The translations under genes were made by a program, and so were the position numbers. A stretch of DNA of 64,000 nucleotides from Bacterioplanes sp965233665 (GTDB lineage: Bacteria; Pseudomonadota; Gammaproteobacteria; Pseudomonadales; Oceanobacteraceae). The stretch spans positions 1 to 64,000 of the forward strand of contig CBDDTG010000033.1 of assembly GCA_965233665.1 (NCBI GenBank), given 5' to 3'. The notes under the pieces are model-generated. The model was not told the DNA's origin. It did no database searches and was given only the letters and a program-made list of their open reading frames with translations. Below, piece by piece: positions 1 through 9,475 of this stretch (its first letter is position 1; each line of letters starts with the position of its first letter).

Positions 1-593
1 GCTCAAGGAAACATTACCCCCGTTGCCGGTAAAAATGACCTTTGGGTTGCGAGCGACAGTTCACTGCAGCGAGCAGAACTCAGCTTTGATTTAATTGACC
101 GTGACCCTGTTAGTTTGTCATTAAATAACTTACAAAAAAGCTATCAGCTTGACGGCAGTGCATTAGCACTCAACCTCGACATCACCAGCGAGCAGCCATT
201 AAATCTGGACGTTAGCTTGTACCGCCAGCAGCAGTTGCTGAGCAGTAAAAAGGCCGAGCTAAATCAGCAATTAATGCTGCCTTTAAGCGTGAATAATCCG
301 CTCCCGGAGATTACCGCTTAGTGATCGCCGCCAGTAACGATCAAGGCGTGACGGAACAGTTCAGCTACGACTTTAACGTCACATTGAGCAACAGTGATTA
401 CGACTATGTGTACCCCAACCAACACGCGCAATACCGTGCCGGTGATCGCGTATTGGCTGAGGACGGTCGTGTATATCAATGCAAACCGCATCCATACGCA
501 GGTTGGTGTCGTATTTATCGCGCCGCCGACCCTGCCTATGCCCCTGGAGTTGGCCGTGCCTGGCAAGACGCCTGGGTACTGATTGGCCAATAG
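1..593 (+). pseudogene. gbpA: GbpA-like chitin/GlcNAc-binding protein, 3' part, frameshifted
   Basis: The frame is open from base 1, so the start lies upstream of the window. The last ~50 residues form a CBM5/12- or CBM73-type chitin-binding module: YRAGDRV, YQCKPHP, GWC, then YAPGVG and W..AW. This matches the C-terminal end of Vibrio GbpA, a secreted N-acetylglucosamine-binding colonisation factor. The preceding part reads as a beta-rich middle domain. The frame breaks at about 303-305: the first frame ends in TAG at 319-321, while the +2 frame continues as GDYRLVIAASNDQG. One missing C in the CCC run would join the two perfectly. The catalytic LPMO domain expected at the N-terminus is outside the window, so the assignment rests on the C-terminal domains only. 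It may be one intact gene with a sequencing error. Confidence 0.6.
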
Positions 594-617
594 ACACTCA
601 CAAGGTGTCTAACAACA

Positions 618-641
618 CCCTGCCCAACCCGGGCGGGGTTT
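618..641 (+). terminator. Candidate terminator after the GbpA-like gene
   Basis: CCCTGCCC (618-625) pairs with GGGCGGGG (631-638) with one G-U pair over a 5-nt loop and is followed by only three T. GC-rich stem, weak T-tract, placed 25 bp after the stop codon. Confidence 0.4.
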
Positions 642-705
642 AACCCAAAGCCTCTGATATGCAGTGTTATCGAAGTGGGGTAGCTATCGATAAGGACCAA
701 CAAGC

Positions 706-2457
706 ATGAAAAAAATAACTTGGATGAGTGGGATTTTTCTATCCGTTGTTTTAAACCAGGCCCAAGCCATCGACGAACCCACGCAATGGGTCAAGGTAGC
801 CGAGGACAAGCCTTTTTCTGCCGACTACGACTGGCAATCGGGCTGGAACAACACGGGCTCCCATCAACTCACCATTGAGCGTGACGGCGCCAGCTTTCTA
901 AAGCTGCACTTTGATCAGTTTCAACTGCCTGCAGGCATGACGCTGGTGGTCAGCAACCTGGATGGCAGCGAGCAATATCGCTACCCGGGTGGCTCCCCAT
1001 CTGTTCGCGCACAAGCCACACACACAGATGCAAATGGCTTTGCGGCCATGTCGATCAGTGCCGACAGCGTGATCGTCAGCGTCGAAGGTACCCCCGCCGG
1101 TAACAGCACTGCCGAAGTCAGCATCGATCAAATACAGCAAGGTTTTTCACCTTTAGAACTCAGTCAGGGGCCAGATATGTCGATCATGTCTACCTGTGGT
1201 GCCATGGAGCGTCGAGATGTGATGTGTTGGTCTGACAGCCATCCACGCGAATTTGAGCGCTCAAGAGCCACAGCAAAACTGCTGTTTAATGGCGGCGTTT
1301 GCACCGCTTGGCGCGTGGGTGAAGAAAACCGGGTGATGACCAATAATCACTGCATTTCCTCGGCTAGCCAAGTGGCTAATGCCGAAGTTTGGTTTAATTA
1401 TCAGCACACCAATTGCAATGGCAACAGCCTGGCACCGGTTACTAAGGTGACGGGCAACCAGCTCTTGGCTACCGATTATCAACTCGACTTTACTTTGTTT
1501 ACTGTCAATAATTTTGAACAGTTGCAAGGCTTTGGTTATTACGGTTTGGATGTGCGCGAACCGGTCGTGGGCGAAGGTATTTTTATCCCCCAACACGGTG
1601 CTGGCAATCCTAAGGAATTGTCGATCGAATCCGATCGCAACAGCTCCGGCCAATGTGAAATTGACGTCGCCGTTACCGGTGGACGCGGCAGCAACACAGA
1701 CACCGGCTACTTGTGCGATACCATTGGTGGCAGCTCCGGCTCACCTGTATTAGCCGATTCCAGCAATAAAGTCATTGCTTTGCACCACTTTGGCGGCTGC
1801 CCGAATCAAGGGGTTTTGATCGAGCGAATTTGGCCGAAAATCAGCGACTTTTTTGATGGCATCCCAGACAATGATAACGGCGATGGCGGTCAACAAGCAC
1901 CGGTGGCCGATTTTACCGTGACCACCACGCAATTGACGGCTAACTTCAACAACCAAAGTCGCGACCCGGATGGCACCATCAGTGCTTATCAGTGGAACTT
2001 TGGCGATGGCAATGATGCCAGTAACGCCAGCCCTACGCACACCTACCGTGCGGCTGGAGATTACAACGTTACCCTTACCGTCACCGATAACGACGGTCTT
2101 ACAGCCACCACCAGTAAGACCATTTCTGTGCAGAGCGATGATGGCATCCCAGTATTAAACCCTGGCGATGTTGTCACCGATTTATCCCTGTCATCAGGTG
2201 ATTGGTTGATGTACAAAATTGAGCTTCCCCGCGGAGCACGTGATCTGAGCGTGCGTATGTACGGCGGTGCCGGCGATGCCGATTTATATCTACGAGCTGA
2301 GCAACAACCCAATCGCAGCAACTACGACTGCCGCCCGTACAGCAGCGGCAACCGTGAAACCTGCTCTGTTGCTACGCCAACGAGCGCAACCTATTACGTT
2401 GGTATTCGCGCATTTCGCAGTTTTTCTGGCGTGAGCTTGGAAATGAATTACCAATAA
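706..2457 (+). CDS. Secreted lysyl-endopeptidase-like serine protease with PKD and PPC domains
   Basis: This 583-residue secreted S1-family protease has a signal peptide (about 1-22, ending AQA). A pro-region follows to about residue 160, then a trypsin-fold domain at ~163-385. The triad is visible as His215 (TNNHC), Asp261 (LDFTLF) and Ser344 (GGSSGSP). The GSSGSP form and the many cysteines resemble the Achromobacter Lys-C group. A PKD domain (~398-478, ending WNFGDG...VTVTDNDG-like) and a pre-peptidase C-terminal (PPC) domain (~490-583, with GDADLYLR) follow. Such domains usually help secretion or substrate binding and may be removed. AAGGA lies 9 nt before ATG. It stands alone between two hairpins. 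It probably degrades extracellular protein; lysine specificity is inferred from family only. Confidence 0.9.
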   Translation: MKKITWMSGIFLSVVLNQAQAIDEPTQWVKVAEDKPFSADYDWQSGWNNTGSHQLTIERDGASFLKLHFDQFQLPAGMTLVVSNLDGSEQYRYPGGSPSVRAQATHTDANGFAAMSISADSVIVSVEGTPAGNSTAEVSIDQIQQGFSPLELSQGPDMSIMSTCGAMERRDVMCWSDSHPREFERSRATAKLLFNGGVCTAWRVGEENRVMTNNHCISSASQVANAEVWFNYQHTNCNGNSLAPVTKVTGNQLLATDYQLDFTLFTVNNFEQLQGFGYYGLDVREPVVGEGIFIPQHGAGNPKELSIESDRNSSGQCEIDVAVTGGRGSNTDTGYLCDTIGGSSGSPVLADSSNKVIALHHFGGCPNQGVLIERIWPKISDFFDGIPDNDNGDGGQQAPVADFTVTTTQLTANFNNQSRDPDGTISAYQWNFGDGNDASNASPTHTYRAAGDYNVTLTVTDNDGLTATTSKTISVQSDDGIPVLNPGDVVTDLSLSSGDWLMYKIELPRGARDLSVRMYGGAGDADLYLRAEQQPNRSNYDCRPYSSGNRETCSVATPTSATYYVGIRAFRSFSGVSLEMNYQ

Positions 2458-2472
2458 TTCCCCGCCAACGCC

Positions 2473-2502
2473 ACAACCGCCGGCACCCTGTCGGCGGTTG
2501 TT
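2473..2502 (+). terminator. Terminator of the serine protease gene
   Basis: A perfect 10-bp stem, ACAACCGCCG (2473-2482) with CGGCGGTTGT (2492-2501), 9-nt loop, starting 16 bp after the stop codon. The T-tract is poor (TTCATTGCTT). Confidence 0.65.
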
Positions 2503-2598
2503 CATTGCTTCTGGCCGGTGCTAGAGTGACTCTAAGGCGAGTAGCCCAGTATGGCTACTTAGCCAACCATTGTTACCAGTAATGACTAGGAGTAGTTC

Positions 2599-3159
2599 AT
2601 GGCCAAGGTGGTCGTATTTATTGCAGACGGCAGTGAAGAAATTGAAACCCTGACCTGTATTGATGTGTTGCGCCGTGCTGGCATTGACACCACGGTGGCT
2701 GCCGCCAGTAGCCAAACCCAGATTACCGCAGCACACGGGGTTATGGTGCAGGCAGATTGCTTGGCTGCAGATTGCCAACAACAGCAATGGGATGCTGTGG
2801 TCTTGCCAGGGGGCATGCCTGGTGCCGAAAATTTAAATAAACACCCTGCCGTTAAAGACATTGTCATGCGCCAACATGAGCGCGAAGGCTGGATTGCCGC
2901 TATTTGTGCATCGCCAGCCGTGGTATTAGCCGATTACCAGTTACTAAATGGTCGTCGAGCGACGTGCTACCCAGGATTTGAAGAAAAATTATTGGAGTCT
3001 GCCACCATGTGCGTGACAGAACCTATCATTGTCGATGGCCACTTCATTACCAGCCGTGGGCCAGCTACCGCCATGGTGTTTGCATTACGCGTTGTCGCTG
3101 CGGTGGCAGGTGATGAAAAAGCGCGTGCCATCGCTAAAGATTTACTACTAGTGTCCTGA
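2599..3159 (+). CDS. yajL: DJ-1/PfpI family protein, YajL-like
   Basis: This 186-residue cytosolic protein belongs to the DJ-1/ThiJ/PfpI superfamily. The nucleophile-elbow cysteine is Cys103 in AAICASPA, and the conserved acidic residue is Glu16 in GSEEIE. The VVLPGGMPGAENL and TSRGPATAMVFAL motifs are typical of YajL. Members have been described as chaperones and as glyoxalase or deglycase enzymes acting on methylglyoxal-modified groups; the physiological reaction is debated. AGGAG lies 6 nt before the ATG. The last two codons and the stop (GTG TCC TGA) lie inside the left inverted repeat of the element at 3151-3411, so an insertion appears to have set the current C-terminus. Length is still close to the E. 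coli protein, so function is probably kept. Confidence 0.9.
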   Translation: MAKVVVFIADGSEEIETLTCIDVLRRAGIDTTVAAASSQTQITAAHGVMVQADCLAADCQQQQWDAVVLPGGMPGAENLNKHPAVKDIVMRQHEREGWIAAICASPAVVLADYQLLNGRRATCYPGFEEKLLESATMCVTEPIIVDGHFITSRGPATAMVFALRVVAAVAGDEKARAIAKDLLLVS

Positions 3160-3411
3160 GTCAGGAGTTCGTATATTTTCAGAGCGAATGGAAAGCTCTA
3201 GTACAAGGCGCTGTTCGCAGGAAATATCGGGATCTTTTCAAGGGCAGCAACGCCGTAATGGGGCTTTCCATTCGTTCCCATGGGCGCGCCCTTCAAGCCC
3301 TCTGGCGTCGTTCTGCCGCTTGCCAATGGAACCACCATTGCCTGTAAGGCACGCCTCGCCAGAGAACTTGGATGGCCCGCTGAAAGCATGCGAACTTCAG
3401 ACCCAGGACAC
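3151..3411. mobile_element. MITE-like element, 261 bp, with 21-bp terminal inverted repeats
   Basis: The stretch between yajL and the next gene is bounded by imperfect inverted repeats at 3151-3171 (GTGTCCTGAGTCAGGAGTTCG) read against the complement of 3391-3411; 18 of 21 positions agree. A second, internal 12-bp inverted repeat lies at 3185-3196 (CGAATGGAAAGC) and 3263-3274. No transposase is encoded; the open frames inside resemble no family I know. No clear target-site duplication is visible. A non-autonomous element mobilised in trans is the best reading. Confidence 0.55.
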
Positions 3412-3428
3412 GAACATAGGGTGATTTT

Positions 3429-4250
3429 ATGCAGTTAGGTTGCCGACCATGGTTAGCGAGATTGATTCCAGCACTGCTGGTTATGTTGCTAAGCCAAGCT
3501 CACAGTGAAGACTCAGCAAAGCCGAGCGTCAGCATTGCCGTCGGCTCCTGGCCGCCTTTCTTAAGTACCAGTCAACAATACCAGGGCCACGTTGCTCACC
3601 TTATTCACGATGTATTTGCTACACAGGGATATCAGGTGGAGCTGCACTTTATGCCCTGGGCGCGCGCCTACCGGGAAGCTGCAGCCGGTCGCCATGATGC
3701 TACCGCCATCTGGATGGATGAAGAAGAAAGACATTTAGATTTCTACTACAGCGCGCCGGTGATGGATGAAACCTTTGTATTGTTTCATCGCCAAACAACG
3801 CCATTGGAATGGCAAACACTTTCCGATTTAGCCGGTTTATCGCTGGGAGGCGGCATCGCTTACAGCTATGGCCCAGCCTTCGATCAAGCCATCGAGGAAG
3901 GTTTATTAACCCTACAACGCGTCTCCACCACTGAGCAAAATATAAAACGCTTAGATGCAGGCTACATTGATGCGTTTCCAGAAGAAATCAGTGTTGGCTA
4001 TTTCAACTTGCGCCAAATACCCGACCTAACTCAAACGATTGTCCATCATCCTAAGCCCATCTCTAAAAACCAAAGCTTTGTATTACTCCCACGCAGCCAA
4101 GAGCGCAGTAAGATATTACTGAAGCACTTCAACGCCGGGTTAAAACAGCTGCAAGACAGCGGTCGTTACCAACAATATTTTGATGATTTCAACGCCGGCA
4201 AGTATGACCCTAGCCATAACGGCGTTTCCGAACGAGTAAGCGATAAATAA
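3429..4250 (+). CDS. Periplasmic solute-binding protein, SBP_bac_3 type
   Basis: The product is 273 residues with a signal peptide cleaved near AHS-ED (about residue 27). It is followed by a two-lobed type-II periplasmic binding fold. The opening SVSIAVGSWPPF, the MPWARAYREAAAGRHDA segment and the C-terminal LLKHFNAGLKQLQDSGRYQQYFDDF are typical of extracellular solute-binding family 3 proteins. These bind amino acids or serve as sensor inputs. No permease or ATPase gene is adjacent, so it may be an orphan binding protein rather than part of an ABC operon. The substrate cannot be deduced. Its promoter region is largely the inverted-repeat element just upstream, which could affect expression. 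Confidence 0.75.
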   Translation: MQLGCRPWLARLIPALLVMLLSQAHSEDSAKPSVSIAVGSWPPFLSTSQQYQGHVAHLIHDVFATQGYQVELHFMPWARAYREAAAGRHDATAIWMDEEERHLDFYYSAPVMDETFVLFHRQTTPLEWQTLSDLAGLSLGGGIAYSYGPAFDQAIEEGLLTLQRVSTTEQNIKRLDAGYIDAFPEEISVGYFNLRQIPDLTQTIVHHPKPISKNQSFVLLPRSQERSKILLKHFNAGLKQLQDSGRYQQYFDDFNAGKYDPSHNGVSERVSDK

Positions 4251-4262
4251 TTGCAAGAAAAT

Positions 4263-4290
4263 GGCTCTGCATCGCTAGCGATACAGAGCC
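4263..4290. terminator. Bidirectional terminator between convergent genes
   Basis: GGCTCTG (4263-4269) pairs with CAGAGCC (4284-4290), enclosing the palindrome ATCGCTAGCGAT. On the minus strand the stem is followed by ATTTTCTT. It separates the solute-binding protein (+) from the DUF885 gene (-). Confidence 0.65.
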
Positions 4291-4297
4291 CAGTCTA

Positions 4298-6148
4298 TCA
4301 ATCACCACCCGCCAACTGGCCACCATTCGCTGATGGTTGGCGCTGAGCAATGTAACGATCAATGCTGTTTTCTAGCAGTGCCATTGGCAACGCGCCATTG
4401 CGCAGCATTTCATCGTGAAAATCAGCCAAATTAAACTGCTCGCCTAATTGTTGCTGGGCACGCTCACGCAGCTCCAGGATTTTCATCATTCCAACTTTGT
4501 AAGCGGTTGCTTGGCCAGGATTAACGATATAGCGCTCAATTTCAGACACCACGTCGGACATGGCAGTGCCGGTATTGGCGGCCATATAATCAATGGCTTG
4601 CTCTCGCGTCCAGCGCTTGGCATGAATCCCAGTATCTACGACTAAGCGCACGGCGCGAAACAACTCAGCTTGCAAGCGCCCAACGTTATCCAATGGTTGT
4701 TGCTGCAATCCCATTTCCCACGCTAGGTATTCAGCATACAGTGCCCAACCTTCGGTAAAGGCAGTGAATGGGGAGCTGCGGCGAATAAAGGGCAGGCCCT
4801 CGGCTTCCATCGCCAAGGCAATCTGAAAATGATGCCCAGGTACGGCCTCATGGTAGGCTAACGTACGCATGCCATATTTAGGCGTTGCTTCTATGTCATA
4901 TAAGTTGGCAAAAAAACGACCTGGTCGACTGCCATCAATAGAAGGATGCATGTAATACGCACCCGGTGCCGTTTTCTCTTTGAACAATGGAATACGGCGC
5001 ACTTCAACATCCGCTTCCGGAGTGCGACCAAACACACCCGCCAGATTCGCCTCTGCTTCATCGATGATGCTGCGGTAATCCTGCAGAATTTTTTCTCGCC
5101 CGGCATCTGTGTCTGGGTAGTATTGATCCGAGCGCTCAGCCAGGGCTTTAATCGCCGTTGCAAAGTCGTCGCTTTGCGTGACCCCTTGTTGCTGCAAAAT
5201 GCGGATTATTTCAGCCTGTATACGCGCAACCTCACTGAGGCCAATGGCATGAATGCGCTCCGGGCTCAAATTGGTGGTGGTTTGGCGCTGCAGTTGATAG
5301 CGATAGTAGTCGTCGCCATCGGGGAGTTTCCAGACACCATCGTCCGTTGTCGTTTGTGGTCGCAAAGCAGTGAAGTAATCGATCAAGCGCCGATAAGCCG
5401 GATACACTTGGCCCTCAATTGCCGCCGCTGTTTGTGACAATAACGGGGCATGTTCGTTAACCGCCACATCAGACTCAGCCAGGCGTTTTTCGAGAGAGGT
5501 GTATAGGATGTTTTCCGCTGGTGCAGCGGCAACAAACCCCTGCATTTCATCAAGCACCCGATCAACGACAAATCTCGGCGGTAGCACCCCGCGCTGCTCT
5601 CGTTCCTGCAGCCCCAGTAACAACTGTTGGAACTGAGTATTCACCGCATTTAAGCGTGCCAGGTAGTGCTCAACGGATTCAAGGTCGCTGATTTGATGCT
5701 GAGAATCCATAAAACTGGGAAACCAGCTCTGTACACCAAACATCTGATTCACCGGGTAGTTATGATACCGAAAGCGATAGCCTTCAATTTCCTGATCTGC
5801 CAGATACAATGCAACCGCTTTCGAAACTCGCTCCTGCTCTGATAGTTGCTCATCCTGATAACTGATGAGCACCTCTCGCCCTTTAAGCAAACGCTGGTAA
5901 AACTCCTCATAACGCTCTGGGCTTAGATCGTTCAACCGAGCATTGTGATCATCAATACCGACGGTTTCGAGAAAACCCAACGAGGTCAGTTGCTGAGGCT
6001 GGGTAAATGCCTCTTTTAACAGCTCACGATTGAGAAAGTTATTCAGGTAAAGGGGTTTTTCTGCATACCACTCGTGGGCTGCGAACCCAGTTGCTAACAC
6101 CAGAGTCGATAGGCTGACTGCGCCAGTCCATTTTAATAACCGCTTCAT
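4298..6148 (-). CDS. DUF885 family zinc metallopeptidase, exported
   Basis: The product is about 616 residues. An upstream in-frame start at 6178 exists, but AAAGGAA sits at the right distance only for the ATG at 6148 (MKRLLKWTG). That start gives a signal peptide or membrane anchor (TGAVSLSTLVLATGFAA). The HEAVPGHHFQIA motif, about residues 430-442, is the HExxxH-type zinc site of the DUF885 family. It is followed by TEGWALYAEYLA, which carries the further conserved Glu. Members are thought to be periplasmic or surface peptidases; the substrate is unknown. The gene is monocistronic and ends at the shared hairpin with the convergent solute-binding gene. Confidence 0.85.
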   Translation of the reverse strand: MKRLLKWTGAVSLSTLVLATGFAAHEWYAEKPLYLNNFLNRELLKEAFTQPQQLTSLGFLETVGIDDHNARLNDLSPERYEEFYQRLLKGREVLISYQDEQLSEQERVSKAVALYLADQEIEGYRFRYHNYPVNQMFGVQSWFPSFMDSQHQISDLESVEHYLARLNAVNTQFQQLLLGLQEREQRGVLPPRFVVDRVLDEMQGFVAAAPAENILYTSLEKRLAESDVAVNEHAPLLSQTAAAIEGQVYPAYRRLIDYFTALRPQTTTDDGVWKLPDGDDYYRYQLQRQTTTNLSPERIHAIGLSEVARIQAEIIRILQQQGVTQSDDFATAIKALAERSDQYYPDTDAGREKILQDYRSIIDEAEANLAGVFGRTPEADVEVRRIPLFKEKTAPGAYYMHPSIDGSRPGRFFANLYDIEATPKYGMRTLAYHEAVPGHHFQIALAMEAEGLPFIRRSSPFTAFTEGWALYAEYLAWEMGLQQQPLDNVGRLQAELFRAVRLVVDTGIHAKRWTREQAIDYMAANTGTAMSDVVSEIERYIVNPGQATAYKVGMMKILELRERAQQQLGEQFNLADFHDEMLRNGALPMALLENSIDRYIAQRQPSANGGQLAGGD

Positions 6149-6463
6149 CTTGATGCGTTCCTTTATTTTTATGACCAAGCCATCATACGGTTCGCCCTGG
6201 CGCTACGGCAAGCGGAGCAAAAAATAGCTCAGAAGTTCCCAGCAAAGTCTCCCGATTCCATCGAACACACTGACTGGCATGACGGCTAGAACAATTAGGC
6301 CATTTCAGGTTAAGGTTAAGTATCGAATTAGGGCCAATGGTGAACGAGAGCACACAAGAAAGCTCACTGTGACACCACAAGACTAAACAGGGCCATTCAG
6401 ATTAAGAGCTTTGCTAAGTACTCATGCTCGTACTCATTGTTGCATTCAAATATCGAGTTTTAT
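6149..6463. other. Intergenic region between DUF885 and VOC genes
   Basis: These 315 bp separate divergent genes and must hold both promoters. I see no clear -35/-10 pair, repeat or RNA gene. The short open frames here match no known family. Confidence 0.4.
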
Positions 6464-6838
6464 ATGAGTTTAAACCAAGTAACACTGGCAACACAGGATA
6501 TAGAAAAATCGAAAGAATTTTACCAGCGCCTAGGTTTTATCTTGGTGGTGGACACCCCTCATTATCTGCGTTTTTCTTGCCCACAAGGCGATTCGACATT
6601 TTCTTTGTTAAAGCAAGACGACCCTGTCCATAGCGACAGTGTGATTTACTTTGAGTGCGAGCAACTAGACAGCTGGGTGGAAGCCCTCATTGAGCAAGGC
6701 GTTCATTTTGAGCAGCTACCGACCGATCAACGCTACTTGTGGCGAGAAGCCATTTTAAGAGACCCATCAGGCAATAAGATCAAACTCTATTGGGCCGGAG
6801 AAAACCGCCTAAATCCTCCTTGGAAAGTCACAGAATAA
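6464..6838 (+). CDS. VOC superfamily (glyoxalase/bleomycin resistance-like) protein
   Basis: This 124-residue protein has the paired beta-alpha-beta-beta-beta pattern of the vicinal oxygen chelate fold. Family-typical segments are QDIEKSKEFYQRLGF, LRFSCPQG and the terminal LRDPSGNKIKLYWAGENR. The last segment contains a likely metal-ligand position within the DPSGN turn. The ATG at 6464 begins the usual N-terminus; an upstream in-frame TTG at 6437 has no support. VOC proteins include glyoxalase I, dioxygenases and antibiotic-binding proteins, so no substrate is assigned. It is a single gene with no partner of related function nearby. Confidence 0.8.
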   Translation: MSLNQVTLATQDIEKSKEFYQRLGFILVVDTPHYLRFSCPQGDSTFSLLKQDDPVHSDSVIYFECEQLDSWVEALIEQGVHFEQLPTDQRYLWREAILRDPSGNKIKLYWAGENRLNPPWKVTE

Positions 6839-6929
6839 AATGCCAAAGATGATATTGAGAAACGATTACAAGCAAGAGGCATTGTCTTGCTAACCTGACC
6901 CACCTGACAGCTGGCACACCAGCCAGCCA

Positions 6930-6947
6930 TGTTACATAGATGTAACA
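6930..6947. promoter_or_regulatory. Palindromic operator candidate upstream of the lod-like cluster
   Basis: TGTTACAT and ATGTAACA form a perfect 8-bp inverted repeat with a 2-bp spacer (AG), 155 bp before the first gene of the cluster. The sequence around it holds no other feature. A dimeric regulator site is plausible. No regulator gene is adjacent. Confidence 0.4.
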
Positions 6948-7101
6948 CAGTTCTCTCAGCCCTTGGCACTAGAAGACTGATATCCGGCTTCATCTCCTCC
7001 ATATTTGGGCGAAGACTAATCCTCGCTATCGCCATAACAATGATTGCCAACAAGCAACCGATGTTCGTCATCGATCGTCTTTAGCGCCGAGGAGAGCCGT
7101 C

Positions 7102-8176
7102 ATGCCAGAAAACTACCCAAGATACACCCCCGATGTACTCGAACAGCCCGCCGATTATGGCGTGTTAAAGCAGTTACCAGGTACCTGGGTGAACCATAAC
7201 CCAAGCAATACGGTGCAGGCCTGGGGGATTCATACCACCTGTATGCCTTCGCCCGGTTCCAATTCAGAGACCATACCCGGTAAATTTCATTTCTTGTGTG
7301 AAAACTACACCGAGGAGTTGACCTTTACCTTAGTGTCTGGCGGCGTGCGCAACCGCGGTGGTGCCAATGAGCAATTCAACGCGGCTGTGGAATACTCTCA
7401 GCATATTCATGATTTAAAAGGCAATTTACTGCATGCTGAAAACGGCATGTATTTATGGATGAACACCGTCTATAACCATCCTGCTGATGATGAATCCATC
7501 ATGACAGACATTGGCTTTCCAGAACTGGCAGCCGGTGATGGCTCCGATGGTCCTCAATATGTGCCGGCCTATCAGGTATCTCGCAGTGGTGTCATTCCCC
7601 ATGGCAGTACCATATTGCTGTTTGGTAAAGAATCATCACACACCGGTGCCCCGGAGTTTCCCACTGGCGATGCCACTTGGCAGCCCGACCATTTGGCCAT
7701 TTCGCCCAGCATGGGCGGTGCTGGCGCATCCATTGCGAATCCTATCAACCTAGATCAGCCCGCCCCCGAGTGGGTGCATGATCAAAGCTTGCCAGATCGT
7801 GACCCCAGCGGTAATCGTACCTATACCCAGCGCATCCTGGCCCATGAGCTGTATCCGTATTCAGTACGTCCCGATCTTAAAATTACGGGACGTATTGCAT
7901 CAGCAAAAAGTCAAAAGCTACACCTTGCTCGATATGCAAACTCGCGAAACCGGTGGCCCGCAAGGCGGTGTGCTCAACACCCCCTTCGTACAGCGCTTTA
8001 CTCCTATTCATGAAATGCAGTTTCGTTTATGGATAGAAACCATAGAAGAAAATGGCGAAGAAATACTGCAACTGCAATACGAGCAAATTCAGTTTTTTGA
8101 ATTTCAGTTTGGCACTGACGGCGGCACCACCCGCTGGCCTCATATTCAGGTCAATACCCTCAGAAAAAAAGCCTGA
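7102..8176 (+). CDS. Uncharacterised beta-rich protein of the lod-like cluster (one frameshift)
   Basis: Reading through one frame break gives a 357-residue protein without signal peptide. I do not recognise a characterised family. The pattern LPGTWVNHNPSNT, then VRNRGG and GVIPHGS resembles uncharacterised beta-barrel proteins often labelled heme-binding in genome annotation. The frame breaks at the AAAA run 7879-7882. Removing one A joins ...YSVRPDLK to LRDVLHQQKVKSYTLL and leads to an intact C-terminus at 8176. GAGGAG lies 7-8 nt before the ATG. It is the first gene of the cluster, 33 nt ahead of the ferritin-like gene, so it may assist or protect the oxidase. A function is not assigned. 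Confidence 0.6.
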
Positions 8177-8209
8177 AACCAACCGTTTGATGCACAAGGA
8201 GATGCGATC

Positions 8210-9429
8210 ATGGAAACCTGCGATACCCTCGAAAACAGCACAGGGCTTTTCAGTCGCCTGCAAGCGGCGAACACCCCTGAACAACAGGACTTACAAGCCG
8301 CTGCACAGCTGGCTTTACAGGTTGAGTTCACTACGATTCCCACCTACTTAAATGGCCTATACTCGATTAGCGATACCAGCAGCTACGCCTATCAAACACT
8401 GCGCAGTGTCGTCATGGAAGAAATGTTCCACGTTAACCAAGCTGCTAATATTTTGGTCGCACTCGGTGGACTACCCAAGTTTACCGGCGATGCGACCCCT
8501 AAATATCCTGGCTAATTTGCCCCAAGCTAATCCGGATACCACACCTTATCTTGGCCTATACCGCGCCAGTCCTGACGTGTTTAGCAATGTATACGAAGCG
8601 ATAGAAACACCTGCAGCCTTTGGTGCGCCACCGCAAGGCGATAACTACGACAGCATTGCTCAACTTTATGCCGCGTTAGTCGATGCCGTCGAAAAGGCTG
8701 ATATCAATGGCGGTAATCCATTTAATAACGATGGCCCCGGACGTCAGCGCACCAATATTTATTTGGGTAAGTTTGGTGGCAACGTCGAGCCGGTAAAAAA
8801 ACATGGCCAGCTTTAAACAAGCCGTGCAAGAAATCGTCGAACAAGGTGAAGGAACCGTTCCGCCGCAAGCACCGCTAAAACCCATAGAGCAGTATGGTAG
8901 CTACAACCACTATGGCAAACGTACCGACGGCACCTACGGTCCTATCATTGGCACGCCATACGAGCTCAGCCATTTTATGAAGTTCCGCAGCGTTGCCATG
9001 AAGCCTGAGGAATTTCCAGCCACCTACCCCGCCATCTCTAACCCAAAGGCTAACGAATACACTAACGAGATTGCACAGCATTTGTCATCTGCATTTGACA
9101 TCAGCTACACCTTAATGCTGCAAGCATTCGAATAAATCATTTCAAGCAAAGGCAGCAGACCCCTATTTTTAGTATCGTCTTAAACCTTATGCATGACGTC
9201 CCTTCCCTATTTAGCCAGAGCCCTAATGCAAACACCTGCACTAGAAAATGGAGACCCAGCGGTAGGACCCAATGCAGCACCTAGCTGGCTTTTTGACCCC
9301 AATGCTAGCCCGGAGTTACTCATCAAAGAACTAGAATGGCTAAAAGACAATGCTAAAAACCATGCAGACCTGACTGCAGTAGATTCTTTGCTGAAATATT
9401 CGCTAGAAAGGTCCTATGAAATAAAATAA
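8210..9429 (+). pseudogene. Ferritin-like domain protein (PF12902/VioB-like), multiply frameshifted
   Basis: Removing five single excess bases gives a 404-residue product. The N-terminal part has the ferritin-like pattern of PF12902: LALQVEFTTIPTYLNGLYSI, then RSVVMEEMFHVNQAANILVALGG and PKYPG. Metal ligands would be Glu in VEFTTIP and Glu/His in EEMFH. This domain occurs in VioB/RebD-type iminophenyl-pyruvate dimer synthases and in many stand-alone proteins. The C-terminal LARALMQTPALENGDPAVGP matches the family's end. Breaks lie near 8513, in the A7 run 8795-8801, near 9133, in the T5 run 9166-9170, and at CCC 9200-9202. AAGGAG precedes the ATG. Placement between the beta-rich protein and lodA suggests a linked oxidative role, which is inference. 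Confidence 0.6.
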
Positions 9430-9475
9430 TGCCATCGTTGAATGCGGACTCAACCAATTTTAAAAGGAGTTAATC

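Noticed and set aside
3188..3424. Open frames on both strands inside the 261-bp element
   Set aside because: No family resemblance and composition follows the element's inverted repeats; no ribosome site.
6183..6380. 65-codon minus-strand frame between DUF885 and VOC genes
   Set aside because: No ribosome site, low-complexity translation and no recognisable family.
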